Both the position numbers and the translations under genes were made by a program. Under the pieces are notes generated by a model. That model was not told the origin of the DNA and searched no databases. It worked only from the letters and a program-made list of their open reading frames with translations. Of a stretch of 64,000 nt of DNA, positions 30,950-43,880 are shown piece after piece. The DNA lies in the NCBI RefSeq assembly GCF_945859705.1, contig NC_079137.1, positions 70,826,277-70,890,276 of the forward strand, given 5' to 3'. How positions within the stretch are numbered: position 1 is the stretch's first letter; every line of letters begins with the position of its first letter. The stretch comes from Episyrphus balteatus. Lineage: Eukaryota; Arthropoda; Insecta; Diptera; Syrphidae.

Positions 30950-32499
30950 TATATACAAATTGCAGAAGAAGAAGTTATCTTCTTCATATTTAAACCGATG
31001 GGCATGATGATGATGATAACAACAATGATGATAATGATGATGACGATGATAACCTCGAGGCTACATTAAACTAATCCAAGTGAATGAACGACAAACTAAC
31101 TATATACAAGGATGAAAATCCCTTGAATCCTTCAGAGACACCCTACACACACAAACACACATACACAAGAATATAGAATAAAGATTGAAGTGGATATTAG
31201 GTATGAACAACAACAACAACAAAACAATTTCTATACAGTCACTCGCATGTGCAAACTATATACAAATTCAAAGCTTCTATCTCTATAGTCTAGGTGGCGT
31301 ATGTGTACACTCGACTCATGTTTCCTATACAAAGGTACACATCATAGTCACATTTAGATAGATAGTAAGCAATAAAGGATGAAAAGGAAACCAGAAGGAA
31401 AATCGATAAACTAAATAATATACGAAGGCAAAACAATTTTTTTTCTCTCCCCCTCCCCCCTCTCTATTCCCCCCTTTACAATTCAATATTGTAGTGCAGG
31501 AAATTTTTTTTTCTTTTATTTATAGGCCCTTTACTATCCCACAAACCATCAGTACCTATCTCTAGAGTCAGATTGGCAAACGTGGGTGGTAAGAGTGTAA
31601 TAGGGTAGAAGGGGGGAAGAGGGGGTTGATAGTGAACGAACAAAACAGGCAGTTGACTTTACGTGCAAATAATAAAACATTGAGTATGAGCTCTGATTGA
31701 TGCGATTGTCAATGTGTATAAGGACCACAAATATAGTGAAACCCAGGAGGAACAACAAAAAAAAAAAGGATGCTAGAGGAAACTGTTTTATATTTTATTT
31801 TTCTGTGTCTCCCATTTCGAAGGTGATTTTTAGAGGTTTATTGCTTTTTTTTCTATAGAAAAAATCTATATGCCCTTAGGCTGATTTGGTTTAGTAAAGT
31901 TTGAAAAAGAACAACAAAAAAATAAAATAAAGCAGAAAAAAACTTTAAGAACTGTCCTGTTTACTTGATTTTCTATATTTTTTGTAATTTTTTTTTTCTA
32001 TATCCTTTTTGTCTGATACCTTTACGAAGGTAGTTTAAGAAAGTTAGATGAATGAATTGTTTATAAGTTTCTGACATTTTTTCTTGTATAAGGTTAGGGT
32101 ATCTATCCATCCGGATTGTTATCTTATTCTTCTGCTAGCTATATGGAAAAAGTTAAGTTACCTCGTTTAAGGGAAAATGTAATCCAATCATTGTTGATGG
32201 AGAACTTACCTGAAAGAAAAAAAAAGAAGAAAAATAAAGAAAATATTTAGGTTAAGAGGAAAAAATATTAGAACAGAGAATCTTTCTGTATTTGTGTATA
32301 TGTAAAAATGGAAAAGAAAAATATGTATAAGTAAACATTAAAGTAATGAAATATTTTTTTATAATGCATAGGATAAGGAAGTCACTGGAAAATTCTTTCA
32401 TACGAGTCTATGTGTTTGTTTAGATATTTTCCAGTTGAAGGATCTTATAGTTTCTACAAAAAAACATGTTTATTTGTTACATATACCTATTGTTAAAAA
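30950..32499. other. Mostly unique sequence, no gene seen
   Basis: A GATGATGATGATAACAACAATGATGATAA-like simple-sequence tract lies at about 31005-31053, followed by CACACAAACACACATACACA near 31147. The region 31080-31750 has balanced composition. The 69-codon frame at 31549-31758 is not recognisable. Confidence 0.4.
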
Positions 32500-33080
32500 A
32501 TACATATAAAAAGAGCAGCTATTAATAGCTGCTATTTAATAACAATTTAAATAGCAGTTTACGCCGCAAATTACTCTTCAAATTTCTTCCTGATTTCAAA
32601 TAGCTATATTTAAAAATATGGAAAACAAAATTAATTAAAAAACCATTAACAATTCTTCTTTTAATATGAAAAAACACTCCCTGAAACAATGGTATTTCAA
32701 ATTGAATTTCTTTGCTTCGTCATCTTCGTTCCCTACATCTTACCTTTTTTCATAGTAAATCAAATCATTAACTTTACGATGAAAAAAAAAGCAGAGAAAT
32801 TTTAAAGCAGAGAGCATTTTTTGAAAAAGAGCCGTGAGTTTAAGAACAATAAAAAGCGGTTTTGCTCATAAAAGCAGTGAAATCGTTAAGAGCATAGAAC
32901 ATTTTGAATGTTGTTCCTTTTCGATTGATCGCTTTAAGTTCATCGTTGAATAAGGATTCTAATTGAAATTTCGATTGGGTTGGATTTTTTAAGGCTGAAG
33001 ACTGAGAAGTGAGCAGAGCGATCAGAACTGTTCTTTGCTTTTTAATACAGGCGGTTAAGAACAGAGACAAATTCTGGGGC
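32500..33080 (-). repeat. Dispersed repeat family G, copy 2 (inverted relative to copy 1)
   Basis: The left part (AGAGCAGCTATTAATAGCTGC, AATTACTCTT, AATATGGAA, CAATGGTATTTCAAATTGAA) is the reverse of 1335-1640. The right part (AGCAGTGAAATCGTTAAGAGC, GTGAGCAGAGCGATCAGAACTG) carries the same short motifs as 1-310. Pairing of the two halves here supports 1-435 and 1330-1672 as parts of one original element. The 103-codon frame at 32840-33151 spans the border and is not a gene. Confidence 0.55.
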
Positions 33081-33724
33081 GCAGGGATAAAGGAACCAGG
33101 GACATAACGCCCACTTTTTTTGTATGGGACTAATATCCCACTTATTACCAAAATTGTATGACCAAAATTTTATTAAAAATAAATTTTAATTTTTAAATTA
33201 ATTTTTGTTTGTTCAAGAATCTTAAAAAACTTATAAAAATGAAATATAAAAATATTTATTTCTAAAAATAACATCTCAGAAGATGAAAATGTGAAAAAAA
33301 ATCCTTTTGGAGCTCAAAACTATTTCAAAAATTGTTTGTTATCAAGAGTATCGAAATATTTTTTTTTTTTTAAGATGTCTACAGCATGAGTATTTTATGT
33401 AACGCAATAGTGCATTTATTATGGTTTTAAGAAGAACAATAACTAATTTTTTAAACAAAAAATTACAAATATTTTGCCATTCAGTTTTCCTAATAAAAAA
33501 AAAATAACAACCAGTTGAGTTATAAATAGAGTTATATTTTGAAAATAAACATTATTTGTCAGTTTGGAATTTATTAAGTAGTTTAAAAGAAAACCATAAT
33601 TATGACACAAATATACACTGGCCGAAATAAGTAAATACTCGTATAGAGGCAATCGTTCAAAAATTTTCAAAATGACGTGGAAGCTTAATTATTGACCTTA
33701 TAATCATAAATTTTCAGCACGTCG
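33081..33724. other. AT-rich sequence with a solitary mariner-like end
   Basis: TACACTGGCCGAAATAAGTA at 33614-33633 resembles a Tc1/mariner terminal repeat with a TA target, but no partner end was found. The rest shows no gene or repeat I can support. Confidence 0.35.
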
Positions 33725-34629
33725 CACATAGGAGTATTTGCAGTAAAAACCTGGTCATAAGTCGATTTTCTGAAAATCAAAATTGACACCAAAAAGTTTG
33801 GCAAAGTGGGTGCAAAATAAACATGTGTCAATATGCTGCACTCATTTTTTTGTTTTTCGATCGTGTCTTGTTAAAAAATGAGTTCAAAGTTAACTGTTAC
33901 ATCTACCTCAATTTTATTTGAATTCAAAGTATTTTGGTAAGTGTTATTCTATATGCGATATCGAAGTGTTGTGATAGAAATCTAAAAAAATTTAAATGGA
34001 GAACTCTTCTTCAGTTATTTATTAACGGTATTAATAAAGTTTTGAAAATATTAGATGGTTTTTTCTATTTTAATTCGGGCTTAGAACTAGTATCTAAAAA
34101 CTTGATATTTTTGGTAAGTTATTATTTGAACTTAAATGATTTTGTTTTAGTATACCCCGTTATTCTGCGATGAATTGAAACTTATGAGTTAGTTTATATA
34201 TTCTTTAACAGAATGCAACAAAAATTGGGTGCTCTTAGGTGCTCTTTAGAGAATCAAGGGTCAATTAGTTTTTCACTTTCTGATAGAAAATACTCCTTAC
34301 TTTATGCAACGTTTTTTATTTTTAAACTAAATTTACTGATGTTATTAGTGTATTTTATTTTGGGTGATCTTAATTAAGGTTGGGGAAGAGAGAAAAGAAA
34401 CTGAGAATTGCGTATTAGGGATGAGGAAAAAATTTTAAGAAAAATAATGTCGACAGGCGGAGTACAGGCCATTAATCAATTTTTTTAGTTTTTGGTAAAA
34501 AAATAAAAATAACAAAAACTATGTTTATATTTGTATTTTATTGTAGGAATATTCATTTTAAACAGAAATAATAACAAAAACCACGAAAAATAATTATGGC
34601 CAGGTTTTTGATGACAATGCTCCTATGTG
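33725..34629. mobile_element. Inverted-repeat element with 36-bp ends and 5-bp duplication, 905 bp
   Basis: The left end (33725-33760) starts CACATAGGAG and ends AAAAACCTGGTCATAA. The right end (34594-34629) is its reverse complement with about six mismatches in 36. A direct CGTCG lies on each side (33720-33724, 34630-34634), consistent with a 5-bp target duplication, though this overlaps bases also similar between the ends. The interior has no credible open frame (79 codons at most). The superfamily is not known to me. Confidence 0.75.
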
Positions 34630-34749
34630 CGTCGATGGCAAATTTTAATTCAAAAATTCGTCCAAAAGATACTGATTTTTTTTTTATGTTTTCAAAAATA
34701 ATTATTCCGTTAAGAACTTAATATCCAATTAATGTAAAATATAAATATA

Positions 34750-35826
34750 CAGGGTGTCCCAAAAGTAATGGATCAAACGAAATATGCTGATTGGGGAACT
34801 TAAGGGCTCTCAGAATTTGGTAACTTGTTCATCCCAAATCCTTACGGTTTTCGATTTAATGCAATTCTGGTGTAATTTCGAAAAATTCCTACTTGGCAAC
34901 AGTATTTTGCTTCCTGCGCCCATTATTGATTTTTGTTTTTTTAAATTCTTTCACGAAAACATTGCAAAATAATAAGGAACAATAAATTAATCAATATATT
35001 TTTTATTCCATACGCCATTTCGCTGCAAATTAACTAACAGTTTCAAGTTTTATAAAAAATCTATTTCTAACTTTTATTTGAGAGCAACACCGCAAAAAAA
35101 TTTCGTGAGGTGTGACACTGGTTTATTATTTTAAAAACTTGTCCCAGTATTGCAGTTTTCAAAAAAGTATAAATATTTCCAAAGTTGAAGTTAGATCGCA
35201 AAATATTGCAATTTGAATTCAACAAAATAAGGTTTCTCAAAGAAAAAATTCAAACAAAAAGAGAGGCTTTTGTTCAAAGAGAAATAAACAAACAACTGTT
35301 CAAGAAAATTTGTTTATTTTTGTTTCTTTTTTGCTCTGAAAAACCCTGTTTTGTTGAATTAAAATTGTAATAATTTGCGATCTAGCTTAAACTTTGGAAA
35401 CTTTTATACTTTTTTGAAAACTGCAATACTGGGACAAGTTTTTAAAATAATAAACCAGTGTCACACCGTACAAAATTTGTTTGCGGTGTTGCTCTCAAAT
35501 AAAAGTTAGAAATAGATTTTTTATAAAACTTGAAACTGTTAGTTAATTTGCAGCGAAATGGCGTATGGAATAAAAAATATATTGATTAATTTATTGTTCC
35601 TAATTATTTTGCAATGTTTTCGTGAAAGAATTTAAAAAAACAAAAATCAATAATGGGCGCAGGAAGCAAAATACTGTTGCCAAGTAGGAATTTTTCGAAA
35701 TTACACCAGAATTGCATTAAATCGAAAACCGTAAGGATTTGGGATGAACAAGTTACCAAATTCTGAGAGCCCTTAAGTTCCCCAATCAGCATATTTCGTT
35801 TGATCCATTACTTTTGGGACACCCTG
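34750..35826. mobile_element. Fold-back element, almost perfect 1,077-bp palindrome
   Basis: CAGGGTGTCCCAAAAGTAAT at 34750 and its reverse complement ending at 35826 are flanked by TA (34748-34749, 35827-35828). The two halves are inverted copies down to roughly 35255 and 35322. An identical 62-codon frame appears at 34784-34972 on the plus strand and 35604-35792 on the minus strand. Even the short centre has AATAAACAAA/TTTGTTTATT symmetry. TA target and CAGGGTGTCCC ends fit the Tc1/mariner group. The high arm identity suggests recent formation or gene conversion between arms. Confidence 0.93.
35686..35766 (+). pseudogene. Possible transposase N-terminal remnant in fold-back arm
   Basis: The plus strand reads RNFSKLHQNCIKSKTVRIWD, then EQVTKF and a stop. 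This resembles the helix-turn-helix region of mariner-related insect transposases (aromatic, then a KTVR.W pattern). A mirror copy lies at 34810-34890 on the minus strand. It is only 26 residues, so the match is suggestive. Confidence 0.3.
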
Positions 35827-35828
35827 TA

Positions 35829-38800
35829 AATAAAATAAAAAATAAAATTAAAAATTAATTTAACAAATACAATATTCTTATCACGTAAGCTACTTTCTTT
35901 TAAATAATTTAATTTTTTTTTTTATTATTTTTGAAAAATAATCTATTCACAATTGCCTTGTTATTGAACAAATTAACTCATTAAATTGAAATTTTAATTA
36001 CAACATATGTTACATATATATTTTGATATAAATCGCCTTAATATTATTATACCTACTTAATTCCTATTAAATATATTTTTTTTAATTCTGCGGGAATTTT
36101 CAGTCACATATCACCAAACACTTTGTTCGAAATGAATTTTTTTTTTTTATTTATTTAAGTGGACATTTAAAATGCATAAACAATCAGTTTTTTTTTTTTT
36201 TTTAATTTTTCAATTAAAATTTAATGTTTGAACACATTTTCAATAGAAATTAAAAATTAATATGAATTTCTCTTCTGAATATAAATAAATACTTTGCATG
36301 CGACATGCATTAACCTACAATAATAAATAGTGCAATAATCTTTTTATTTTTTTTAATTTTAAATTTTTTTTTTGTTAAATTGGCTCACCACATATTAATC
36401 AGCTTTACAAACAGAAATCCAATTATCGTATTTTATATGTTCTTAGCCATCAATTCAATATGTGTGTGGTATTATTTTTTTTTCAGTTTTTTTTTTTACA
36501 AATATGACCACAGGTGACATAATTACCAATTTTAAAAAATATGTATGATAGCCATATGGACATATGCATTATATTTTATGACTAACATGCGAACAAAAAA
36601 AAAAACTTTTTATTAATTTGGAAAGAAGTGTGATTAACAAAAAAGTCTACATATAAATAAATATAAAAATTATTTTAATAATCTCATAACACACAAAATC
36701 ACTAGACAATAAAAAAAAATATTCTGAAATTTGTCCAGCTTATTTTGTGTGTTGAGTACCTACTTGTGCATGCAACATCTGTGTTATAAAAATAAATTCA
36801 TTAAAAAAAAATAAAAATACTAAAAAAATATATAAATTAAATATGACAAATAATAATTAAATAACTAACGATGAGCTGACAACATCAGTTGAAAAAAAAA
36901 AAAAAAAAACAATTAACATCCATCAGGGGGTGTATGTGTATGAATGTGAAACCATGAGTGCAAGTGCATAAAGCATTCAAGTTGAATCCTCTTAGAAGGA
37001 CGTGTATTATCAAATTTAAATTAAATTTTTTTTTTATGTTTTTGTTTTGTATTTGTTGAGTGTTTTTTTGTTGTCGTCATTTTTTATTCATTTGAGTTTT
37101 TCATGTGTTATTCATTGTGTTTATATTTTTTTTTTTTAATTTTTTTTATAACATCAATATAACAGAAAAATTGACAGACAGAACACTTTTTTAATGGGCT
37201 TTAGGGATGTTGTTATTCTTGATATTTTTTTCTCTCACTATGAATGAAAAATGAATTAAATTCATAGGAATTTTAATTTTTTTAAACAATGGTCCTTAAA
37301 TTGGAGATAGCTAGTTAATTATATTTAAATTTAAGGATTATTTGAGTACGATATTAGTAAGGTTTTTTTTTGTAAAATTAAATTTAAGGTACTTTAGACT
37401 TTAATATCTTAGGGTCTAATTTATAAGAGACTCTAGGTATAAAAAAATGTTCTTAAGTTACGTCAAACTAAAATTTAATGAATTTTTTTTTTTTTTTGCA
37501 AATAGATGCTTCATGAGATGACTTGACTTCTTCTTCTTAATGTTTGAAGTTCATAAAGTCCTAAGTGAAAGTTAGAAAATAAACTTTAACAAACTTTTTC
37601 CAATAGAACCCAATTTATAACTCAATGCAAATAGAACAGAATTTTAGTAGGTACTAAATTTTTTTTTAGAACTATGAAAACTGAACGCCATTAAATTTCT
37701 AATTTCTTATTTAAGAAAGTTTGTTATACTTCTCATAAAATGCAAAAAATCTTAACGTCGCATATTTAAAAACTTCTGGACTTACTGGCTATAAATTGAA
37801 ATAAACTAATAGTTTTTGGATTTTTTGTAGGTTAAACTTTTTTTTTTGATAATATATTTTCCACGTAGGTAGGTATCATACAAAGGTACCAACTTAAGGG
37901 GTTTGAGATCTTACTACCTGCTAACACATGAAATTTCGACTTATCAATTACAAAATTTTGACAGTCAGTCAATTGTCAAAAAAGCAAACTTTTTCATTAT
38001 TAAGTCAGCAACGGTTTTTTTTTTTATTTTTTTGGGCTTAACTTAGTTGTTCACTGTGGTGTATGAGTAATTTTTTTTTTGTAAACAAATTGTATCTGTT
38101 TATGGTATTTTTTCTATACATTTTTAAATATGTTTCACAGTAAAAAAATTAATCTTAATAATAAAAACCAAGTTTAAAAAAGTTATTAATTCTTTTTCAA
38201 AAAAAAAAAATAATAATCTTTCAAGAAAATTAGAATTAGAATTATAAGTTTTTCTTAATTTCGACACAAAAATTACTTAAACTTTTTTGTTCAAAGATAT
38301 TCAATTAAAAAGTTACTTAAGAGAAAATCAGACATCAAAAAAATGGTTCTGTGGGAATTACCGTGAAAAATAACTTGCAAATTTATTATTTTAAAAAGGA
38401 CCTTATTTGCCACAATTTTCAAAACAGTAGCACTTATATACTGTCCAAAAAATAAAACTTTCATATCTTTTATATGGCGGGCAAACTATCAGTGATTATT
38501 GGCAATCACCAATTCTGAAAAGATACATTAATTTTGTGTGCGAATGTTGACATAGTGACATAAAAAATACCAGAATTTCGAATAGGATATACAAATTATT
38601 TAAGTGACAAATCACTGAAGGTGTAAATCTCTACAGAGCTTATTATCAAAAATATTCCATTAAGTTACTCACACGTAACGGGCGTTACATTTGAAAATCA
38701 ATCTTGAAGTAATTGCTTCAATCATTTTAAACCAAATGCCTCGTTTTATTAAGATATTATATTTTTTCAAATATCGTGGAATAATACTACTTTATTATTT

Positions 38801-39158
38801 AGCCCCCTGATATATTTTCTCAAAATAAAAAGTGGACCTGGTGGTAATATTGATATGAACCTCTCACGCAATAAATAAATCTGATGTCAAATTTTTGACC
38901 AAAATTAAGACCTCATGATTTTTGTAAAATAAAATGAAATGCACAGAAAATTAATTTCATAAGTGTTTAAAAAAAAACTTATTATTCATTTTATAAATCT
39001 CTACACTTTCCTGAATTGCCTCTTTGGGACCTTTTTGCGTGCATGTTCCTATACAACAAAATAACAAAACTGACGCCTACAAATCTCGATAGAAACGTCA
39101 TAATATCATAAGTTGTGTTATTTTTATATCTTTTGTTCTCATATGCACACAAATTGCA
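35829..39158. other. Extremely AT-rich sequence, no gene seen
   Basis: Long T and A runs occur every few hundred bases (for example 36131-36140, 36189-36202, 37476-37498). No open frame of 60 codons is present before 39115. I could not detect repeats with internal partners. Confidence 0.5.
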
Positions 39159-40008
39159 TAGGGTAAAAGCGGGTGAGATGGCATACCTTTTTTGTTTTTG
39201 TCATATTTTTCAAAGTAAACCACATTTCATATTTCTAACAATGCAAAAATGTTCTATATTCAATATCAAACGTATCGTTTGTTTTACAGAATTTTATATT
39301 TTAAATTTATATTTTTAAATTAATATAGAAAAAAAGTTTAAAAAAAACCATCTCCCCCTATAGGCTGGGTGAGATGGCGCATGAGTTTGTTTTAGGTTTC
39401 TATTGGTAAATTCATTGCAAAAATGGTTGAACGATGTGAAGGAGTCAAGCACCCATGCATGCTGTATAATAGATAGCAACTAGTCGTCTTTTTTATAAAA
39501 TTTGAACTTGGCTGAATTACTTAAAAAAATATTTTGAGGGTGATATGGCACATGCTAAAACTATACTCAATTAAAAAATTCTAGTAGGGAATGCGCCATT
39601 TCACCCGCAAAAAACTGCGCCATCTCACCTTTTTGCGCATAACTTATATTCGTAAGCACCCATAAAAAGCAGATAGAACTAGAGCTCAGATTTCACACGC
39701 AATGCATAACTTATACTTTCTTGTATGTATTGGTGTATCAAGGGCATCTAAGATCCCAACGACTCACAAAATATCGGAACAAAAAAAAAGGGCGAAAAAA
39801 AAATTCGAAAAAAATCATCACATGATTTGCTTTGAAATTTTTTTTTATTTTTTGTATCACAGGTAAAGAAACGATTACTGGCTACTTCGATTTAAAATAT
39901 TTAAAGAAACCTAAAAATATTTTTCGTACATTTTTAGAGCAATAAATGTAAAAGATATTTAAAGTGCGCCATCTCACCCGCCGCGCCATATCACCCGCTT
40001 TTACCCTA
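39159..40008. mobile_element. Inverted-repeat element with GCGGGTGAGATGGC ends, 850 bp
   Basis: The left end TAGGGTAAAAGCGGGTGAGA at 39159 and the right end (reverse TAGGGTAAAAGCGGGTGATA) at 40008 are nearly identical inverted repeats of about 26 bp. Subterminal copies of GGGTGAGATGGCGC occur at 39365 and, reversed, at about 39591, 39616 and 39965, giving a nested set of the same motif. No clear target duplication is visible. The first six bases, TAGGGT, match those of the element at 58926-59875, suggesting a shared superfamily. It encodes no transposase. Confidence 0.88.
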
Positions 40009-42448
40009 CAATTTTTTTTCTAAATAAAACTTAGCATTAAAACGCAACATAACAATTTACACGCAACACTATGAAATGCCGCCTAAAAAAACATTTATCA
40101 CTTTGTTTTAAAACCAAATATATTCACACCCTCCTTTAAAATGCTAAAAATACATCCAATGTAGGTTGAGTTTATATAAATATAAAAAAAACCTTGTTTT
40201 ACATTTTAATCTCTACACGCCATCTAAATGGACTGTAAATAATTCCACGTAGTGTAACATAAAAAAAAATAAAACAAAATAAACCAAAATTAACTCTAAT
40301 TTTCATTCTTTAAAAAACTTCAAGCGCCAAACGGTACACAAATTATTTTTTAATTGGCACGATGGTTAAAATGGTTGCAAAAAATAAGAAAAAGTTTAAA
40401 AAATTATCCTTTTTCTGTTGTCATCGTAAAGTTTTTTTTCGAAAAACCGGATATAAGCTTCGCCTAGTTCCGTTTTGTTCTCCTACTCTCCTTCTTCTAC
40501 TCAAGTGACTTCAATATACGAGTAAAAGGACAGACTTACGGAATATAGTCTATCCATCGGATTTCCATGCTTTTCCGCTAAAATAGAGAAAAATGAGTCT
40601 GTACACGGGCGGGCGGCGGGATTGTATATTATAATGTATCTATCTACTTGAGGAAAAAGTTTTTCGAAAAATTTTTTAACATGCAAAGTTTTTTGGTCAC
40701 ATCCTTCGAAAAATAAGGGAGATTTTTTTTTTTATTTTTTGTTGCTTCTTTAATTTTGTCCTAGGGTGAAAAGAGGAAACACGATTTAAGAGAAGAGTAT
40801 AGAAAACCTCCCGTCGAACCAAATATATAAACAGAAAATGCACTTTTAAGACCCTGAAACGACTTTGTCGTTGCGGTAAGACCTAACTTTATAATAATGT
40901 CTTAATGACAAGGACTCGCATAGAATTTCAAAATCAATAGGAATAACGATAGCAACAAAAAAAAAATTGAAAACAGCCCAAAATACACGTCTCATGATAG
41001 CGGGGGTGTACAACGTACAGACACGACTGAGTTTTGTACAAATAGAGCGAGAAGCATCGTCAAAAAAAAACAACAAAAAAATATATAAGAGAACTAAACG
41101 AAAGACTCTAGTCCACACTCTTTTAGCCTTGTATATAGTGGCAAAGCCCGTGCCGTCACGGTCTCAGACCAATTCTCCCTCGGTACGTGTCCTGAATCAT
41201 TTAGAGAGATAGAAAAGCCTTGCACCTTTGCTGATGGGAAAAAGAAAGCCAACACCGAAAACCATCCTCCTGACCCAAACTTAACTCAGAAGCGAAGTCA
41301 ATGTATCGACATTGAGTAGAAAGGGTATATCCTTTTTCAAGTTTTCTTCGCAGCGATATATAGGAGAGCAACAAATAAAGGATGCTGTTCCAACTCACTG
41401 AATTCACTATGAATAGAGAAAAGGTATACCTTCCAAGGACCGCTCTTTTCACTCATGCACATCATCGTCGTCCAGGTGAAACCGTATAGAAAACCAAAAA
41501 CAACAACAAGAGTGCATCCCAAAAATATAGTTTTGTGTAGAATTTCGAAATAAGGATGCGACTGGGAAGTCAGAGGAGGATACAAAGTACAGAGTCCTGC
41601 CAAGTTCAAAACTTGTTGAAGATTTTTTTTTCGTCTTCTTGTTCCTTTCTCTCGAATTGAAGAATTTTTGGAAGGTTTTTTTATCGTAATTTGGAACACG
41701 TTTACCGCTTGAAATAATATTAAGAATAGCATTAAAAAAAAAATAGAGAAGGAGGTGTGGAATAGAGAATGACCAAAATGTCGTCGAGGACGATGAGAAG
41801 CAGAACGATGATGATGAACCCGAAAAAGATAAAAAATAAAAAAAATAATACGAAAGTAGAGGAGATAGGAAATGCACGTGAACTAACAGATATAAAAGTG
41901 CAAAACTTAATAGGACTTTCATTAACTTTTAATTGTGGTGAGAAGATGACAGACCACACTGCTGACTGTGAAGGATTTTAATAGATATAAAGAGAGGAGG
42001 GGTAGATAGATAATGACAAAGTTATATTCAGCACAAATGAAAACGAGCTAAGTAAATTATATCATAGATTAAAAGCTGAAGAAAATTAATAATAATGGGC
42101 TAAAGGAAATAATCGTATGTGGAAACAGGAAAAGAAAAGATTTTGAATGTTAAAATAATCAGCAAGGGGAGGGATTTAAAATAATGAAAGGGTTTTTAAG
42201 TTCCGGACTTGTTAAGAGGCTGTGAAAATCTATAATTTTTGTTTTTTTTTTCTATTTCCCCATAGGCTTTTAGTAAATTAATTGACCATGTAAATGTAAA
42301 TTATAATGGAAAACCTTATTTTGAAAAAATTTCTAAATTTTTCCGGCTTTTTTTTTTGTGTACCTACGAAAAAAAAAAATATAGCTTAACCATTATACTT
42401 ATGGAATAAATTTCCCAAAAAAATCAGGGAGATACAGTTTTTTATTAT
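40009..42448. other. Unique sequence, balanced composition 40430-42000, no gene called
   Basis: Several overlapping frames of 70-157 codons occur on both strands at 40846-41981. They are rich in Ser/Phe/Leu on one strand and Lys/Thr/Met on the other, match no family I recognise, and overlap each other, so none is called. A CAACAACAAC tract and GATGATGATG near 41807 are simple sequence. A regulatory or untranslated-exon role is possible. Confidence 0.35.
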
Positions 42449-43121
42449 TCTACTTTAGCCCAGGGAAATTAGTAATTTAAATCGCATTTTTCGAGGGACA
42501 AAATTTTTTTCATGGAATGTGTTCGGGTGGTTGTCCTTATCATATATTTTGGTTATACCTCTACTCCCAAAATTTTCTCGGCCTACTAGCAAAAAAACAG
42601 CTTTTTTCTTACTTTTGACTAGTACATGGAGAGTTTCGGAGTTAGATTACTTCTACAATACGATGGTGACAATAACGATTGTGGGCTCAATTTATAGGTA
42701 ATTATAAGTACTACAATTCATTCTTGAAGAATTATCCAAACAAATCAAAAGTTCGTGAGATATATGAAAAAATGTCATTTTGTCCCAACCTTGCGATACA
42801 AACCCGCACTTTGACCAACTATAAAATTTTATTTAATCAACTCACGGAATTGTTTTGTATATCATTTCTTAGATAATTTTATTGTTAATAAGTCTTACCT
42901 TTGTCATTTTTTGTTAAAATGAATAACAATGGAGCTATTCAATAAAAACGATACCAATCTCTTTTCCAAGATGGCGGCTGTTCCCAACCTCCAATTATCC
43001 CAACAAATTGACTTTTATGATAAGGACAACCACCCGAACACATTCCATGAAAAAAATTTTGTCCCGCGAAAAATGCGATTTCATGCCCATATTTTGACTA
43101 ATTTGCCTGAGCTACTTGTGA
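42449..43121. mobile_element. Inverted-repeat element with ~100-bp ends, ~670 bp
   Basis: The left arm 42449-42545 (GCATTTTTCG.GGGACAAAAT, TTTTTTCATGGAATGTGTTC, GGGTGGTTGTCCTTATCAT) is the reverse complement of the right arm 43017-43121 with few mismatches in the inner 65 bp and more in the outer part. The interior holds further GTCCCAACC and TTCCCAACCTCC motifs. Outer borders and target duplication are not resolved, so the element may extend beyond these limits. Open frames (60-65 codons) are not credible. Confidence 0.8.
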
Positions 43122-43189
43122 TATAGGTACAAAAATTACTAAAGGTAAGTATAACAAGTAATGCATTCGTAAAACAAAGTTGAGATGAC

Positions 43190-43880
43190 AATAAGACTTG
43201 AAGTCCCGGAAGTCCGCCTGTCTCTCTGCATTAGCAGGTACAGCCTAAACGGATTGACCGATTGACATCAAACTTGGTATGTAGCATTTTTTGGAGACTC
43301 TAGAGGGATTTTTGGAACTAATTTTGTTGGACCAAAAATATTCGGAAAAGTTTAATTTCTCGCAAAGAGTTCCAGGGATTTTGTTAAAGAAAATTTATAT
43401 GTTAGTTTTGTTGAAATTTTTTTTTTATTCGAAAATCAAAATCACGGTATTTTTTCAAATCTGATTTTCTTCTAAACTACTAAATTTTGAAGAAGCACTT
43501 ATATAATTTTATTATGAATTTAAAATAAAATTAAAAAAAAAATATATTTTTGATTTTTAAAAAAAATTTGAAGTTTTTTTTTGAAAAACGGGACATTGAA
43601 TTTTTTGTGAAATTCTAGTTTTAAATGTTGAAAAGTGATTTCTACATAATGGCATAGCTACCAATTTTATTTTACAAATTTTTTTTCAAAAATTTATTTG
43701 TAAAAAATAATTTTTTATGGGATTTCAGATGCTATTTTATACATTTGAAAACGAAAATTTATGTTGTTTTTTTTAACTACATTTAACAAATGTCTATTTG
43801 AAAAGTCTTAAGCATTTCAGCAACTTTAACTCTTAGATCTAGTTCCTGTGACCAAGTCGTGCATTTTATTTTTTTTTTAC
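43190..43880 (+). repeat. Dispersed repeat family D, copy 4 (forward)
   Basis: It contains AAGTCCGCCTGTCTCTCTGC, GTACAGCCTAAACGGATTGA, ATCAAACTTGGTATGTAGC, TAATGGCATAGCTACCAATT and the end AAGTCGTGCATTTTATTTTT. The order mirrors copies 1-3 in reverse. Borders in A/T runs are approximate. Confidence 0.7.

Noticed and set aside
34784..35792. Identical 62-codon frames on opposite strands
   Set aside because: They result from the palindromic fold-back element and have no recognisable product.
41337..41922. 131- and 157-codon minus-strand frames
   Set aside because: They overlap each other in different frames, are Ser/Phe/Leu-rich from pyrimidine-rich DNA, and match nothing recognisable.
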